DNA of 64,000 nucleotides from contig NZ_CP146256.1 in the NCBI RefSeq assembly GCF_039134705.1, positions 3,348,001 through 3,412,000 of the forward strand, in the 5' to 3' direction. Within the stretch, counting starts at the first letter, position 1, and the number at the start of each line of letters is the position of its first letter. The stretch comes from Kineothrix sp. IPX-CK. GTDB taxonomy: Bacteria; Bacillota; Clostridia; Lachnospirales; Lachnospiraceae. Positions 8,835 to 17,661 of the stretch are shown piece after piece. Under the pieces are notes generated by a model. It was given only the letters and a program-made list of their open reading frames with translations. It had not been told where the DNA came from and searched no databases. A program made the translations under genes and the position numbers.

Positions 8835-9341
8835 TGCTTCATGCTTTATTAAGTAATCATGTTCTTCTCTAATAAGTATTTTAATTTCATTTATATCTTC
8901 TGCTGTAATATTAGGTATAACAAGCGCTTTCGCTCCGCAGCAAGATCCGTTTTCTCCATTGGAATAAGAATATTCATAACGTGGGGGTCTGACTCCGTCC
9001 GAACGAAAAATGCAGTTGCCATCCTCGCAATGCGGGAACAGCTTGCCCATATTATTTTCAATATAATCTCTAACGATATTTGAAAATTTCTCCGAATATC
9101 CTTTGCAAGCTGAGAATCGTAAAGCAAAGTATGGGGAATGATCCTTAGTCCAAGTCAGACCCATCTTTGCCATTTCTTTATTATGTAAATCATGCTTAAA
9201 CACTATATAAGAGCGTTGCTTCCGAGGATAATAACCAAGTTCCGATAAACACATTGCAATTGCTTGATATAATAAACACAGTTCATGATCCAGCGTATCC
9301 AAAAATGAATCCAACAGCTCTTGTTGCTTTTTAGTTTTCAT
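8832..9341 (-). CDS. Conserved hypothetical protein (169 aa)
   Basis: Cytoplasmic protein of unknown function, mixed alpha/beta. Features are an aromatic 'SPYFALRFSACKGYSEKF' segment, several cysteines ('PHCEDGNC', 'GSCCGAK') that could bind metal, and a charged helical C-terminus 'INEIKILIREEHDYL'. Start at 9341 after GGAAGGAAG. Codon use looks like a real gene. No family name can be given with confidence. Confidence 0.7.
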   Translation of the reverse strand: MKTKKQQELLDSFLDTLDHELCLLYQAIAMCLSELGYYPRKQRSYIVFKHDLHNKEMAKMGLTWTKDHSPYFALRFSACKGYSEKFSNIVRDYIENNMGKLFPHCEDGNCIFRSDGVRPPRYEYSYSNGENGSCCGAKALVIPNITAEDINEIKILIREEHDYLIKHEA

Positions 9342-9440
9342 ATCGATCACTTCCTTCCAGGATACTTATCCTGTCACAGCTCTATACTGCAAGAATTTTC
9401 TCTTTTATAGTTTGGATAAAGCCATTCTTATTCTTTCCAT

Positions 9441-10190
9441 TTATAGAATTCGCTCCAGTTCATGTCCCGCGCCCTCGAATATATTGTACTTGTGCGGAAT
9501 ATGCAATGAATCCAAGTATAAATGCAAAATCTCATTATCACAAAACAATATATCAGCCGTTCCGATATGCATATTTATATCCAAGCTGCCGCGAATCTTT
9601 TTTGCATTTTGTCTTATCAAGCACAAAATATTGCCTTCGTCAAAATATCTTTCTTCTCTCATCATATCTGCATACAGTTCGCTGGCCTTCTTCGGATCTG
9701 TCCCCACAGTACCAGAGCCTTTGTGATAATAATGGTGATATGTCCCTGCGTAAGCAGTTACCGAAGAAAATAATTCAGGATATTTAATGGCATAATTAAA
9801 CGCCATACCGCCGCCCATCGAAAAACCGGAAATTGACCTACCGCTGTGTGCTGATATCGTTTTGTATTCTCTTTCAATATGTGGCATTAACTCGTTAATA
9901 AACATGAACTCAATAGGCAATTTCTCGTATTTTTCGATTACCGGGGAATTGTTTGGGAACACGGTAATTTCCTGTTTGCCTTTATATATTTTTTCCATCG
10001 CCCACACTTCGGATGATTCATTGCCGGTCCATCCATGCAAATGATATGAAACCGGGAATTTTTCGCCATTCTCATTGTAATCTGGCGGTAAATAAATATT
10101 ATAGCCAATATCGCGTGCCATTAACTGGCTGTAATATGTTTTATGTATTACATTTTCCGGTGACTCAGTTGGTGAATTTATGAACTTCAT
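9441..10190 (-). CDS. Esterase (feruloyl esterase/EsteraseD-like)
   Basis: Alpha/beta hydrolase of the esterase-D/feruloyl-esterase type, 249 aa. The oxyanion 'YHLHGWTGNESS' is followed by the nucleophile S124 in 'GFSMGG', an acid candidate in 'IGTADILFCDN' and the His in 'GAGHELERIL' at the very end. No signal peptide, so intracellular. Such proteins hydrolyse short acyl or cinnamoyl esters, but the specific substrate cannot be told here. It is apparently monocistronic, with 190 bp upstream. Confidence 0.85.
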   Translation of the reverse strand: MKFINSPTESPENVIHKTYYSQLMARDIGYNIYLPPDYNENGEKFPVSYHLHGWTGNESSEVWAMEKIYKGKQEITVFPNNSPVIEKYEKLPIEFMFINELMPHIEREYKTISAHSGRSISGFSMGGGMAFNYAIKYPELFSSVTAYAGTYHHYYHKGSGTVGTDPKKASELYADMMREERYFDEGNILCLIRQNAKKIRGSLDINMHIGTADILFCDNEILHLYLDSLHIPHKYNIFEGAGHELERIL

Positions 10191-10381
10191 TTTCTACCCC
10201 TTTTAGCAAAAAGTCATATGCTTTACACAGTTTGCTTTGATAATCATAATTAATACGTATATCAACCATGCACGCCAATCTGTCTGAATTGCATATTTTC
10301 CGACTCTATAAATTTTTACAGTAATATTTTATCACTGCTTCATTATTGTGTATTGCAAAAAAGCGACATAAAATTATACCT

Positions 10382-11057
10382 TCAATAAATTTTCTTCCTA
10401 GCCTCTAAAGGTGTCATAGTGTGATAACTCTTAAAAGAAGTTATTAAATGTGCTTGGTCGGTATAACCGTATTTGAGTACAGCTTCCTGCACATAAAAAT
10501 GCTTTTGAAAAACAATATCATGCCATAGGTTTTGATAGCGCACGAGGTTGGACGTTTTCTTAATGGTAGTACCTATGTGTTCCTGAAAGAGGCGTTCAAG
10601 CTGTCTCTGACTAGTGCAAGAGTAAGCGCAGGCGTCTTTTACACAAGATGAGCCCCGATTTTTCAACATATAGTACAGTGCGTTCATAACGCGACTGTTT
10701 TGCTTGGATGCAGATGATAATCAGAATAAGAATGAATGCTCCAAAAGTAAAATCGTATTGCAAAACGCGAGATAACATCTGTTGTTTGCACAGGAATAAA
10801 TGTAAAAGCCGTTTCATCCATGCCGCATAATTTACCGTTCACAGTACCAGTTGTGTGGTTAATATCAAAGATAACATCCATAGCAGGTATCTGGAATGAC
10901 TAGTGTGCTGGCACGCTGGCAGAAGTTCAGAATTTGTTTTCTCCTGTGAAACCCCTGCTGTTCCCCAATAATTCGCGATATAAGGTTTTAGAGGATCGCA
11001 GGGCATATACCCAAACGATTTTGTACCTGTATTATCGTTTTTAAGTTGCTCATGCAT
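10382..11057 (-). pseudogene. AraC-family regulator, frameshifted
   Basis: Three minus-strand frames must be joined. The N-terminus from 11057 ('GYMPCDPLKPYIANYWGT', with RBS GGGAGGAG) runs to about 10880. The middle follows ('MDVIFDINHTTGTVNGKLCG'). The C-terminal AraC HTH comes last ('TSQRQLERLFQEHIG', 'AVLKYGYTDQAHLITSFKSY'). Frameshifts lie near 10880 and 10685, and material between helices may also be missing. The first exon-like piece belongs to the DUF6597-type ligand domain found in short AraC regulators. Not functional as read. Confidence 0.8.
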
Positions 11058-11076
11058 GGTCTCCTCCCTTATGCAG

Positions 11077-11107
11077 ATTATAAAGTACGATACGATGTCA
11101 AAGTCAA
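11077..11107 (-). promoter_or_regulatory. Promoter with 19-bp spacer (MerR-type)
   Basis: On the minus strand, TTGACT (11102-11107) and TATAAT (11077-11082) are separated by 19 bp, the overlong spacer typical of promoters activated by MerR proteins. Almost the same 31 bp occur at 20952-20982. It lies just upstream of the broken AraC gene. Confidence 0.65.
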
Positions 11108-11136
11108 TCCCTTTGTGCTTTCTGAAAGCATATTTA

Positions 11137-11417
11137 TCAGCTATACTCAGCTGGAGCAGTTAACTCAATATGATTTCCTTCACTATCTTCGAATTCACAT
11201 ACTAAGTTCTGTCCAATTAAAGTAATAGGAAAAACAACTTTCAACCCGCATAGTTTCCGATGTAATGTTTCAACATCCTCAACCTCAATACTCGGCAGAC
11301 AGTTATTTCCGAGACGATGTGATTCATACTTTTTTCAAAAAAATCCTCATAAAAAGCAATTGGACGTTCCATATCAAAAACACATAAATAAAGCGAATGT
11401 ATATTACAATTAATCAT
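11137..11417 (-). pseudogene. VOC-family gene with internal deletion
   Basis: Begins 'MINCNIHSLYLCVFDMERPI' from an ATG that overlaps the EFR1 stop by ATGA, with GGAGG upstream. It ends, in another frame, 'VCEFEDSEGNHIELTAPAEY' stop. The middle third is missing and frames change near 11330. It was formerly the last gene of the EFR1 operon and translationally coupled to it. Confidence 0.8.
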
Positions 11418-12301
11418 TTGTGCTTATCCTCCAAAGACAATAGATATTTCTTAACTCCCAACCAGAAGAACCCCACTTTTAAATCTTTGATAGATGTCTG
11501 AGGGTTCTGTGAAAACTTTTCTGTGATATCCTTTAAACAATATCCTTCTTGGATGACAACAAATTTCATAGTTCCCGGGTGTAAGGCTTTGCTCGGACAT
11601 CCATAAATGCATTTTAGGCAAAAATGACATTGGTCACCAAAGGCTGGCTTTCCATTCGACATCGTGATATTACCAGCAGGGCAATGCCCTGCACACCAGC
11701 CGCAATTGGTACAGTGCCCCAACACCTTTATCCGTTTACCCCAATAGTGTCCTCCTGATGTTTCCAGCTTTCCCATCACCGAAAAAAATCTGTCAATCCA
11801 TAACGGTTCGCCTTTTTTACAGACACCTGACAGCAAATCGCACGAGATCTGCTCGACCGCTATTGGTAGTGTCTGCATCAGCAGATAGGGCAAAGGGCTG
11901 GGGGCAGATGCAACCCAATTAGAGGGCATAACAATCATTCTATCATAGATGACACGATAGCCTTTCTTCGTCAGCCGTTTGATACTGCCCACCCGGCAGG
12001 CTGTATTGGGACAAACCTCCCCGGCTCCAGAAACAGAAATGACTGCTGCAGAGATGTGGTTTACAGCATCCAAGCTGTCAATCCACCGATAAACTGGCTC
12101 CGGAGCATTAAAGGCATGGACCGGGAACAGTAGAAGTAGCAGGTCATGGTCACTTTGGTTTACACTCATTCCGTCGGTGATCTTTTCAATGGTACATATA
12201 CAACGCTTTTCTTCCAATCGACTTTGAAAGCTCTTTGCCGCCAGCTCGGTTCCTCCGGTGCCGGAATAATAGGCAATCTTTATATGAGAATATGTTTTCA
12301 T
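11414..12301 (-). CDS. EFR1-family flavodoxin/ferredoxin protein
   Basis: Electron-transfer protein, 295 aa, with two parts. A flavodoxin-like N-terminus starts 'KIAYYSGTGGTELAAKSF'. A C-terminal double [4Fe-4S] ferredoxin (about 195-245) has 'CTNCGWCAGHCP' and 'CHFCLKCIYGCP'. This is the EFR1 arrangement common in Clostridia. Its start overlaps the stop of the upstream flavodoxin piece by one base, so both belong to one operon with the TetR and small membrane genes. It is the only intact one of three copies in the window. The physiological partner is unknown. Confidence 0.9.
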   Translation of the reverse strand: MKTYSHIKIAYYSGTGGTELAAKSFQSRLEEKRCICTIEKITDGMSVNQSDHDLLLLLFPVHAFNAPEPVYRWIDSLDAVNHISAAVISVSGAGEVCPNTACRVGSIKRLTKKGYRVIYDRMIVMPSNWVASAPSPLPYLLMQTLPIAVEQISCDLLSGVCKKGEPLWIDRFFSVMGKLETSGGHYWGKRIKVLGHCTNCGWCAGHCPAGNITMSNGKPAFGDQCHFCLKCIYGCPSKALHPGTMKFVVIQEGYCLKDITEKFSQNPQTSIKDLKVGFFWLGVKKYLLSLEDKHK

Positions 12302-12668
12302 TATATATTTACCTTATCCTTTAAAGTGACTGCCTGAACCAGCCGGTCTACATGCTCTGATAAAATCCAATCCTCATTTTTAGGCGAAGCGAAAGGCGGG
12401 ATACCTCCAAGGGATTCTATGTAAATTGCTCTGTCAATCAGGTCTTGGGGTATGTTTTTCTCAACAACCTTTTGGAATGTATCCGGGTAAGCGTTGCATA
12501 AGAAAACAGCTGTTTTCTTCATAAGAAGCGCCTGCGTGTTATTTTCAATGAAGCTTTTCATTGACTTATAGATCTTTCCCATTCTTACGCCGGAGCCTAT
12601 AATGACCATATCATAGCTTCCAATGTCCGGCACTTGCATTGATAAATCGCAAAGGGAGCAATCTTTAA
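12301..12668 (-). pseudogene. Flavodoxin-like gene lacking its 5' end
   Basis: The C-terminal three quarters of a flavodoxin of the HemG-like type: 'GSYDMVIIGSGVRMGKIYKS', 'AVFLCNAYP' and 'ESLGGIPPF'. The codons upstream ('CSLCDLSMQVPD') stay open but the N-terminal FMN-binding loop (TxxTGxT-like) is absent. That part was replaced when a deletion joined it to the preceding small membrane gene in another frame. An internal ATG at 12639 could still yield a 112-aa product, but without the phosphate loop it should not bind FMN well. Confidence 0.7.
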
Positions 12669-12827
12669 TTAGAGCGGATAGTATTTCTGCACAATCCCGC
12701 AGTTCACATGGAAATCAAAAGAGCTGGGGGTGCTGATGCTGTTAGCCCTCAACCATAGCCCACATATCATGGTGGATAACAGAAGCAACATTGTGATAAC
12801 TGCACTGATGATAGTTACTGTTTTCAT
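12669..12827 (-). CDS. Small one-helix membrane protein, probably truncated
   Basis: 52 codons: 'MKTVTIISAVITMLLLLSTM' followed by 'ICGLWLRANS' and a short polar tail. One transmembrane helix at residues 4-25. The start overlaps the TetR-like stop (ATGA), showing coupling. The tail ends abruptly in flavodoxin DNA read in a different frame, so the natural C-terminus was probably removed by the same deletion that cut the flavodoxin. Confidence 0.6.
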   Translation of the reverse strand: MKTVTIISAVITMLLLLSTMICGLWLRANSISTPSSFDFHVNCGIVQKYYPL

Positions 12828-13111
12828 ATCTCTACGCTTTTTTCATTACTGCCAATTAAGTTGTTTATCAGCTTATCTATAAAGCGACTTTGCTGTCCCT
12901 GATCGGACAAATCAATACCACTGTACATATAAAACGTAGCGGAATTTCTGATAGGGCATAAAACTCTTTGAGCATTGCTTTTAATTTGGGGGTGGGTGAT
13001 AAATCTGTATGGCTGTCGGACAGTTATCTTCTCTACATCCTCTGTTTCCTCCAGTAGTTCTTTTGCCATATCAATAATCAACTGTTGAGTATCTTGCTCC
13101 TTAGAATTCAT
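12824..13111 (-). pseudogene. TetR-family regulator lacking its HTH
   Basis: 95 aa, half the usual length. The N-terminal helix 'QQLIIDMAKELLEE' and 'EKITVRQ' are the first 30 residues of a TetR protein. The sequence then jumps to the C-terminal ligand domain ('PQIKSNAQRVLCPIRNSATF'), skipping the helix-turn-helix. The frame is preserved, so a short protein may be made, but it should not bind DNA. The promoter and a perfect palindrome upstream remain. Confidence 0.8.
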
Positions 13112-13140
13112 ATTTTATACCATCCCAACTGAACTATAAT

Positions 13141-13180
13141 TGAACATGTTCAGTATAAAATATTTGCATACAATTGTCAA
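13141..13180 (-). promoter_or_regulatory. Promoter and palindromic operator of the TetR/EFR1 operon
   Basis: On the minus strand TTGACA (13175-13180) and TATACT (13152-13157) are separated by 17 bp. The perfect 12-bp palindrome TGAACATGTTCA (13141-13152) begins at the last base of the -10. This is the expected place for an autoregulatory TetR operator. Confidence 0.8.
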
Positions 13181-13303
13181 ATGTTCTACGGATAACTCTT
13201 ATGTATACGCTTACGGTCTCGTGCTATTAAAGTTGATTCAAAACTTCCTTTAGCAATTATTTGTTAAGCATTAAGAAATGGGACATAAATTTTAATAGTG
13301 CAA

Positions 13304-13741
13304 TTATTGAATCGGTTTTTGGGGCCAAATTCCTTTATTTTTGATAATATACAAACTTGTTAACACCAGTGACGCAGCAATCAGGATATGAAGAACAATA
13401 TGGTACAGGTCAGGAATATAACGGCTTTCTGAATAAAAAAGCTTTATAGATTCACTAAAATAGCGCATTTTTTCCTCTCCACCGCCGACAATAGTATACC
13501 ATTCATGAAAAATAAATTGCGTAATCAGCCAAAGTGCTTGCCAACCTACTAAGATGTATTTCCCTATATGCTCTTTAAAGATAAACAGAATCAATGTAAC
13601 AGCAAATATGAACATAAATATGCCGTCATCTTTCCAAGAACGAGTGACTAAATATGTATCTTCAAAATACACACCTACCATATCTAAAAAGAACCAGCCC
13701 AGCAGTAAGATATTTACACATACACAATACTTTTTCTTCAT
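13304..13741 (-). CDS. Integral membrane protein of unknown function (145 aa)
   Basis: Four predicted membrane segments: 'ILLLGWFFLDMVGVYF', 'IFMFIFAVTLILFIF', 'YILVGWQALWLITQFIF' and 'IVLHILIAASLVLTSLYII'. There is a Lys-rich start and a basic C-terminus. RBS precedes the ATG at 13741 (GAAGGGA). Small membrane proteins of this kind are widespread in Clostridia without known function. No domain recognised. Confidence 0.75.
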   Translation of the reverse strand: MKKKYCVCVNILLLGWFFLDMVGVYFEDTYLVTRSWKDDGIFMFIFAVTLILFIFKEHIGKYILVGWQALWLITQFIFHEWYTIVGGGEEKMRYFSESIKLFYSESRYIPDLYHIVLHILIAASLVLTSLYIIKNKGIWPQKPIQ

Positions 13742-13826
13742 AAAACTATCCCTTCTTTATCTTATAGAATCATCCGTCGCTTTTGCAGTTCCAATTAGAA
13801 CTTGTCTATGTTTAAAGCAAATGACC

Positions 13827-14070
13827 TTAATTATCACCAAATGAAAGCAAATATTTTTCAACTCCCAACCAGGAGAAAACCACCTTTAAATCATTAACAG
13901 CTACCCGCATAGGTAGGTATTCCATTTATCTTTATCAATCCGCTGATAAAGCTCCGATGTGTGGAAAATATGAACTGGAAACAGCAAGAGCATCAGGTCA
14001 TGGTCGCTTTGGTTTCGATTCATTACGCTGGTGATCTTTTCAATCGTGCTTACCCATCCCTCTTTGCCGT
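13827..14070 (-). pseudogene. EFR1 relic (second copy)
   Basis: A decayed paralogue of the EFR1 gene at 11414. It reads 'STIEKITSVMNRNQSDHDLM' and 'LLFPVHIF', then jumps over the whole ferredoxin part to 'VFSWLGVEKYLLSFGD' stop, the C-terminal tail. About 200 codons are gone. It starts immediately after the DUF2268 gene. Confidence 0.85.
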
Positions 14071-14074
14071 TCAA

Positions 14075-14926
14075 TTATAATGGAACTTGATATCCACTCC
14101 CCTCATATATGTCAAATGGACGCATCTCAACCAACTTTCTAAACGTAATATCAGGGTTTTTAATTAAAAACTTTTGAACAATTCTAAACCCTACGGTATA
14201 TCCCGCACACCATGGTATCTGGGATTTTTTATCTCCAAACATATATTTGGAATAATCTACATTCTGTTTCAATATTATTTTAGAATAGTGTCTTTTCCAA
14301 AGAATCTGTTCAGAGCTTTCGGATAGATCAAACAGCCATTTTGGCTTTAGTTGGGGATAGAAAGACAATGCAAAGCTATCTGCCTCCCCGTCAATCAGTA
14401 ACGAATTGATAAATTGAATATCTAACTCACCACCGTGCAATGCATACCAGTAATTCCCCCAAACAGTGTGATGATATTCATGTGCGAAAACATAGGGTAT
14501 CCAGTCCTTAAAGTCATTTGCTAAAGGATTAATATTTATCAACATATTTCCAAAGGTAGAGGCACCTACGACACCGTTTTGGAGTTCCTTTATGGATGAA
14601 TTATCGTCAGATAGAGGATATATAGCTACATATATAGGATCGTCATCATAATTTGGAAGGGCTAAAGCAATTTTAATAAATTCATCTTTAAGCTTAGTGA
14701 GATTAATTTTATTCAATAGTTCAATCTGCTTTTTAAGTGTGGGGATGTTTGTAACGGGCTTTGGCTTTCTGTCAGTTAAATCGTATGGGGCGTATTGACA
14801 CAAGGTTTCCCAGTAAGGATCTATTGCATATTTATCCCACAGGATCTCCACACTGTCTACTTTACTTTCTACGTCTGCGATATAACCATCAAGGTTTTTG
14901 TATACGGGGATAATACTAATATCCAT
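14075..14926 (-). CDS. DUF2268-type putative zinc protease
   Basis: 283 aa from the ATG at 14926, which follows AGGAGGAG. The central 'VFAHEYHHTVWGNYW' carries an HExxH zinc motif followed by 'LLIDGEADSFALSFYP', where the Glu could be the third ligand, as in gluzincin-like DUF2268 proteins. No signal peptide or membrane segment. The upstream 28 in-frame codons overlap the SnoaL-like gene and lack an RBS. Function in the cell is unknown. Confidence 0.8.
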   Translation of the reverse strand: MDISIIPVYKNLDGYIADVESKVDSVEILWDKYAIDPYWETLCQYAPYDLTDRKPKPVTNIPTLKKQIELLNKINLTKLKDEFIKIALALPNYDDDPIYVAIYPLSDDNSSIKELQNGVVGASTFGNMLININPLANDFKDWIPYVFAHEYHHTVWGNYWYALHGGELDIQFINSLLIDGEADSFALSFYPQLKPKWLFDLSESSEQILWKRHYSKIILKQNVDYSKYMFGDKKSQIPWCAGYTVGFRIVQKFLIKNPDITFRKLVEMRPFDIYEGSGYQVPL

Positions 14927-14966
14927 GTTCTCCTCCTGTTTCTGGACAGACAAGTAATCAGAATTT

Positions 14967-15380
14967 TTATAGAGACGGACAAATAATTCCGGCTTCAAAC
15001 AAAGCTTCAAACGTATTCACTGCTCCACCGTGTTCCACGATTTTTCCATCTATTACTTTATCAATATCCACTCCGGTAATGCATAACTTTTTGCCGGAAG
15101 GTTTCATCCCCAGCCATTCTCCTTTATGAGTTCCTTCCATAATAAATTCGGAGATAATATAGTCGCCATCGCAGTATTGGCGTGTAATAATCATTTTTAA
15201 ATCGGGATAAGTTTTCCTTACATCAATCATGTGTTGCTGCATACCTGCTACCCCAACCGGTATCGTTTTATCCCCTAATCGAATAGCGCAATCGTCGGAC
15301 ACATAGTCAGCGACTTTTTCAACTATATGATTAGTAGTTATATGCTCATAAAAATATTTTACTTTTTCCTTATGATCCAT
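14967..15380 (-). CDS. SnoaL-like (NTF2-fold) protein
   Basis: 137 aa, a cone-shaped NTF2-like fold of the SnoaL/ester-cyclase type. Family signs are 'MDHKEKVKYFYEHI', 'RKTYPDLKMIITRQYCDGDY', 'EFIMEGTHKGEWLGMKPSGK' and 'DGKIVEHGGAVNTFEAL'. Members include cyclases and many proteins of unknown role. RBS AAAGGAG precedes the ATG. A truncated copy of its 3' end lies at 4376-4480. The next gene (DUF2268) starts about 40 bp downstream, so they may be co-transcribed. Confidence 0.85.
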   Translation of the reverse strand: MDHKEKVKYFYEHITTNHIVEKVADYVSDDCAIRLGDKTIPVGVAGMQQHMIDVRKTYPDLKMIITRQYCDGDYIISEFIMEGTHKGEWLGMKPSGKKLCITGVDIDKVIDGKIVEHGGAVNTFEALFEAGIICPSL

Positions 15381-15544
15381 CCCGTTTCTCCTTTGATTTT
15401 TATATAAAAGTTTTACTTCTAATCCCTACATACCAAATATACAGTTGTACCTTAATGTCTCATTGCAAGATGACCGCAGTATGATTCAGCCATTCAAACA
15501 ACCATATGTATCAAATGACTTTGTTCTCCTTATCTATAAAATGC

Positions 15545-16141
15545 TTAATTGTCACGCAATAGCCTATATGGACTTGTGTCACCTGAATCAGACCACTTTA
15601 AATAAAACTCATTCAAAATAGAATTAATTTGTTGGATGGAAAGTTTGTTATTCTCTTTAAGAGCGTCATTAGCAGAGGTCATTTTATTAGCAGTATCTTT
15701 CAAATCATTTTGCAACATTTTAATATAAGTCATTTCATCATCAGAAACTACGTCATCATTTGAAACGCTATAAATAGTTGCTCCATTCAATTCTGAACTA
15801 TATCCATACATTAAAGTATCTGCAATCAAATCAAATGATATTATGCCGGGATAAAACAACAATTCGTCGACATAAATTGAATAATTTAAAATTGTCTGAT
15901 CTAATTTTCTTAATTTAACACTTGCATATTCTAACCTGTATAATTTCTTTTCCACGGATCCCTCTTTTTGGTCAGTAATAAAAAGCTCCAAATCTCTTGA
16001 AATATTTTCCATCTCAAAGTAAATATGGTTTATAAGCAGCTGCCTATTCTTGTCTCGCTCGACAAAAACTTTAATATTAAACGTAATGGAAACGACTAAA
16101 ACTAAGGCCACTACTATTACAAACACCTTATTTTTTAACAT
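15545..16141 (-). CDS. Membrane-anchored protein of unknown function (198 aa)
   Basis: One N-terminal membrane helix ('VFVIVVALVLVVSITFNI') with a positive start, then about 170 residues predicted outside. The outer part is rich in helices with a coiled-coil-like C-terminal half ('MLQNDLKDTANKMTSANDAL'). No catalytic motif recognised. RBS GGGGGCAGG lies ahead of the ATG at 16141. Confidence 0.7.
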   Translation of the reverse strand: MLKNKVFVIVVALVLVVSITFNIKVFVERDKNRQLLINHIYFEMENISRDLELFITDQKEGSVEKKLYRLEYASVKLRKLDQTILNYSIYVDELLFYPGIISFDLIADTLMYGYSSELNGATIYSVSNDDVVSDDEMTYIKMLQNDLKDTANKMTSANDALKENNKLSIQQINSILNEFYLKWSDSGDTSPYRLLRDN

Positions 16142-16433
16142 GATCCTGCCCCCTTATATGAATGCTATTTGCATGTCTTATAGCCCAACAGCGAAGCACC
16201 GAATTAAAATAGCACCTCAAAATCGTACAATATCACCTGCTAAAAACAATAAGAACTTCTCGTCTGTTACGCCTATCCAGACTGTCAAAAAACTTGAGCC
16301 AAAATACCACTTTGTCGGCGTCCTCTGCTATGCCTCCATCATTTTTAGAGAGGCGTTATGTACATTATGAAGCTCTTTCACCATACAATGTCCTCCAAAC
16401 ATGAGTGCTACAAAACAGCGTCTTAAAGAATAG
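16142..16433. other. Non-coding stretch, nothing recognised
   Basis: About 290 bp between the membrane-anchored gene and a PhnB relic. Open frames are present on both strands but none has a convincing RBS or family signature. It is likely decayed DNA. Confidence 0.4.
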
Positions 16434-16672
16434 CTACTTTTCAGTCTGTTCTGTCATAAGCTCCCACCGCATGCCGAATTTATCAACGAGTGAAACAAAG
16501 CTGCTGCTGTAGGCGGTGCTTTGCATTGTTTTCAGCAATATCAGCATTAGGGTTAACATCTTTTTCACTCAACATGACTTTAACTTGAGCGCCAAAAACT
16601 TCTTTGTATAGTTGAACAGCTTGCTTACATTATCCACGAAAATGAAGATTGGGCGTAATCTGCAACACGTTT
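16434..16672 (-). pseudogene. PhnB-like VOC gene, internally deleted
   Basis: The 5' end reads 'MLQITPNLHFRG' (GTG start after GGAGGGGAG), a stop, then 'KQAVQLYKEVFGAQVKVML'. The 3' end is 'SLVDKFGMRWELMTEQ' stop in another frame. The central catalytic strand region of about 60 residues is missing. It directly follows the phosphotransferase gene. Confidence 0.8.
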
Positions 16673-16682
16673 TCTCCCCTCC

Positions 16683-17651
16683 TTAACGAGATGATGTTTT
16701 CAATAGTTCTGTATATTTCTCACGCAATAATGCTGTCGCCCAATGATAGGAATCTGCCGTTTCGTATCCTCGGTAAACATGTTCCTGTGCCATAATCATG
16801 AGCAAATAGAGATCATACCAAAGGATTCTTTGTTTTTCTTCTTCTGTAAACTTCTCAATTCCGTATCCTCTTAAAAAGTCAGCCGATTGGGCATAGGACC
16901 GGAATCCAACTTCCATAAGCGGATCTCCCCACAGGCAACGCTCCCAATCAATTAAGCCTGTCATCTTTTCATCTTCAATAAAAATATTGCCATCCCATAT
17001 GTCCCAATGAACCAACTGCGGTGTAAGCACATTCGAGAATATTCTTCTGTCCATTTGTAGCCGCTCGAATAGTTCTTCCACAGAGATTGTAAGGTCTATG
17101 CTTTCTTTTTCGGCATCCAGTATTATGGCTTTTATCATTGCGGTAAAAACATCAAACCAGTTTTTGCCTTGCAGTGCCTTTTGACTGGGGTAACCAAAGC
17201 TATCATTGGTTATTTGGTTAATCTCTTTATTCAGGGAACCCACCAAATAATAAATATGGCTTACCTGCTCTGAGGTCAGCAAAGATTTTTGAGAAGATAG
17301 GCTTTTGCCGTTTATTTTGTTCATAAAAAAATAGGGAGAGCTGCAAAGTGTACAGGATGGATCATAAAACTCGATTTCCGGCAATGGAACCCTGGTTTTC
17401 TGTGCTGCTAACTGCATGGAACGCACTTCCGCTTCCATGATATTCTGCTCATAGGTCATGACCGTTACTTTAGGGTCAGGTGCTATCTTCAGGACGCTTT
17501 TTGTCCCATCTTCAAAAGAAACCTCGTAAGCTATATTAAAATAGCCTTCTGTCAGCTCATGCAGATTTTCAAGCTTTCTTTCCGGAAATGCATGGTGGGT
17601 CAGCTTCATGAGTGTTGATTCGCTTTGAATATTTTTTGTTAAGTATGCCAT
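16683..17651 (-). CDS. Aminoglycoside phosphotransferase-like kinase
   Basis: 322 aa with the APH/choline-kinase fold. The catalytic loop 'LVHWDIWDGNIFI' contains HxDxxxxN and is followed by 'LIDWERCLWGDP', the Asp that binds magnesium. The nucleotide-binding N-lobe starts 'LTEGYFNIAYEV'. The substrate could be an aminoglycoside, macrolide, sugar or other small alcohol; the sequence does not decide it. It lies 10 bp downstream of the unknown 348-aa gene, so the two are an operon. Confidence 0.88.
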   Translation of the reverse strand: MAYLTKNIQSESTLMKLTHHAFPERKLENLHELTEGYFNIAYEVSFEDGTKSVLKIAPDPKVTVMTYEQNIMEAEVRSMQLAAQKTRVPLPEIEFYDPSCTLCSSPYFFMNKINGKSLSSQKSLLTSEQVSHIYYLVGSLNKEINQITNDSFGYPSQKALQGKNWFDVFTAMIKAIILDAEKESIDLTISVEELFERLQMDRRIFSNVLTPQLVHWDIWDGNIFIEDEKMTGLIDWERCLWGDPLMEVGFRSYAQSADFLRGYGIEKFTEEEKQRILWYDLYLLMIMAQEHVYRGYETADSYHWATALLREKYTELLKTSSR

Positions 17652-17661
17652 TTTACCTCCC

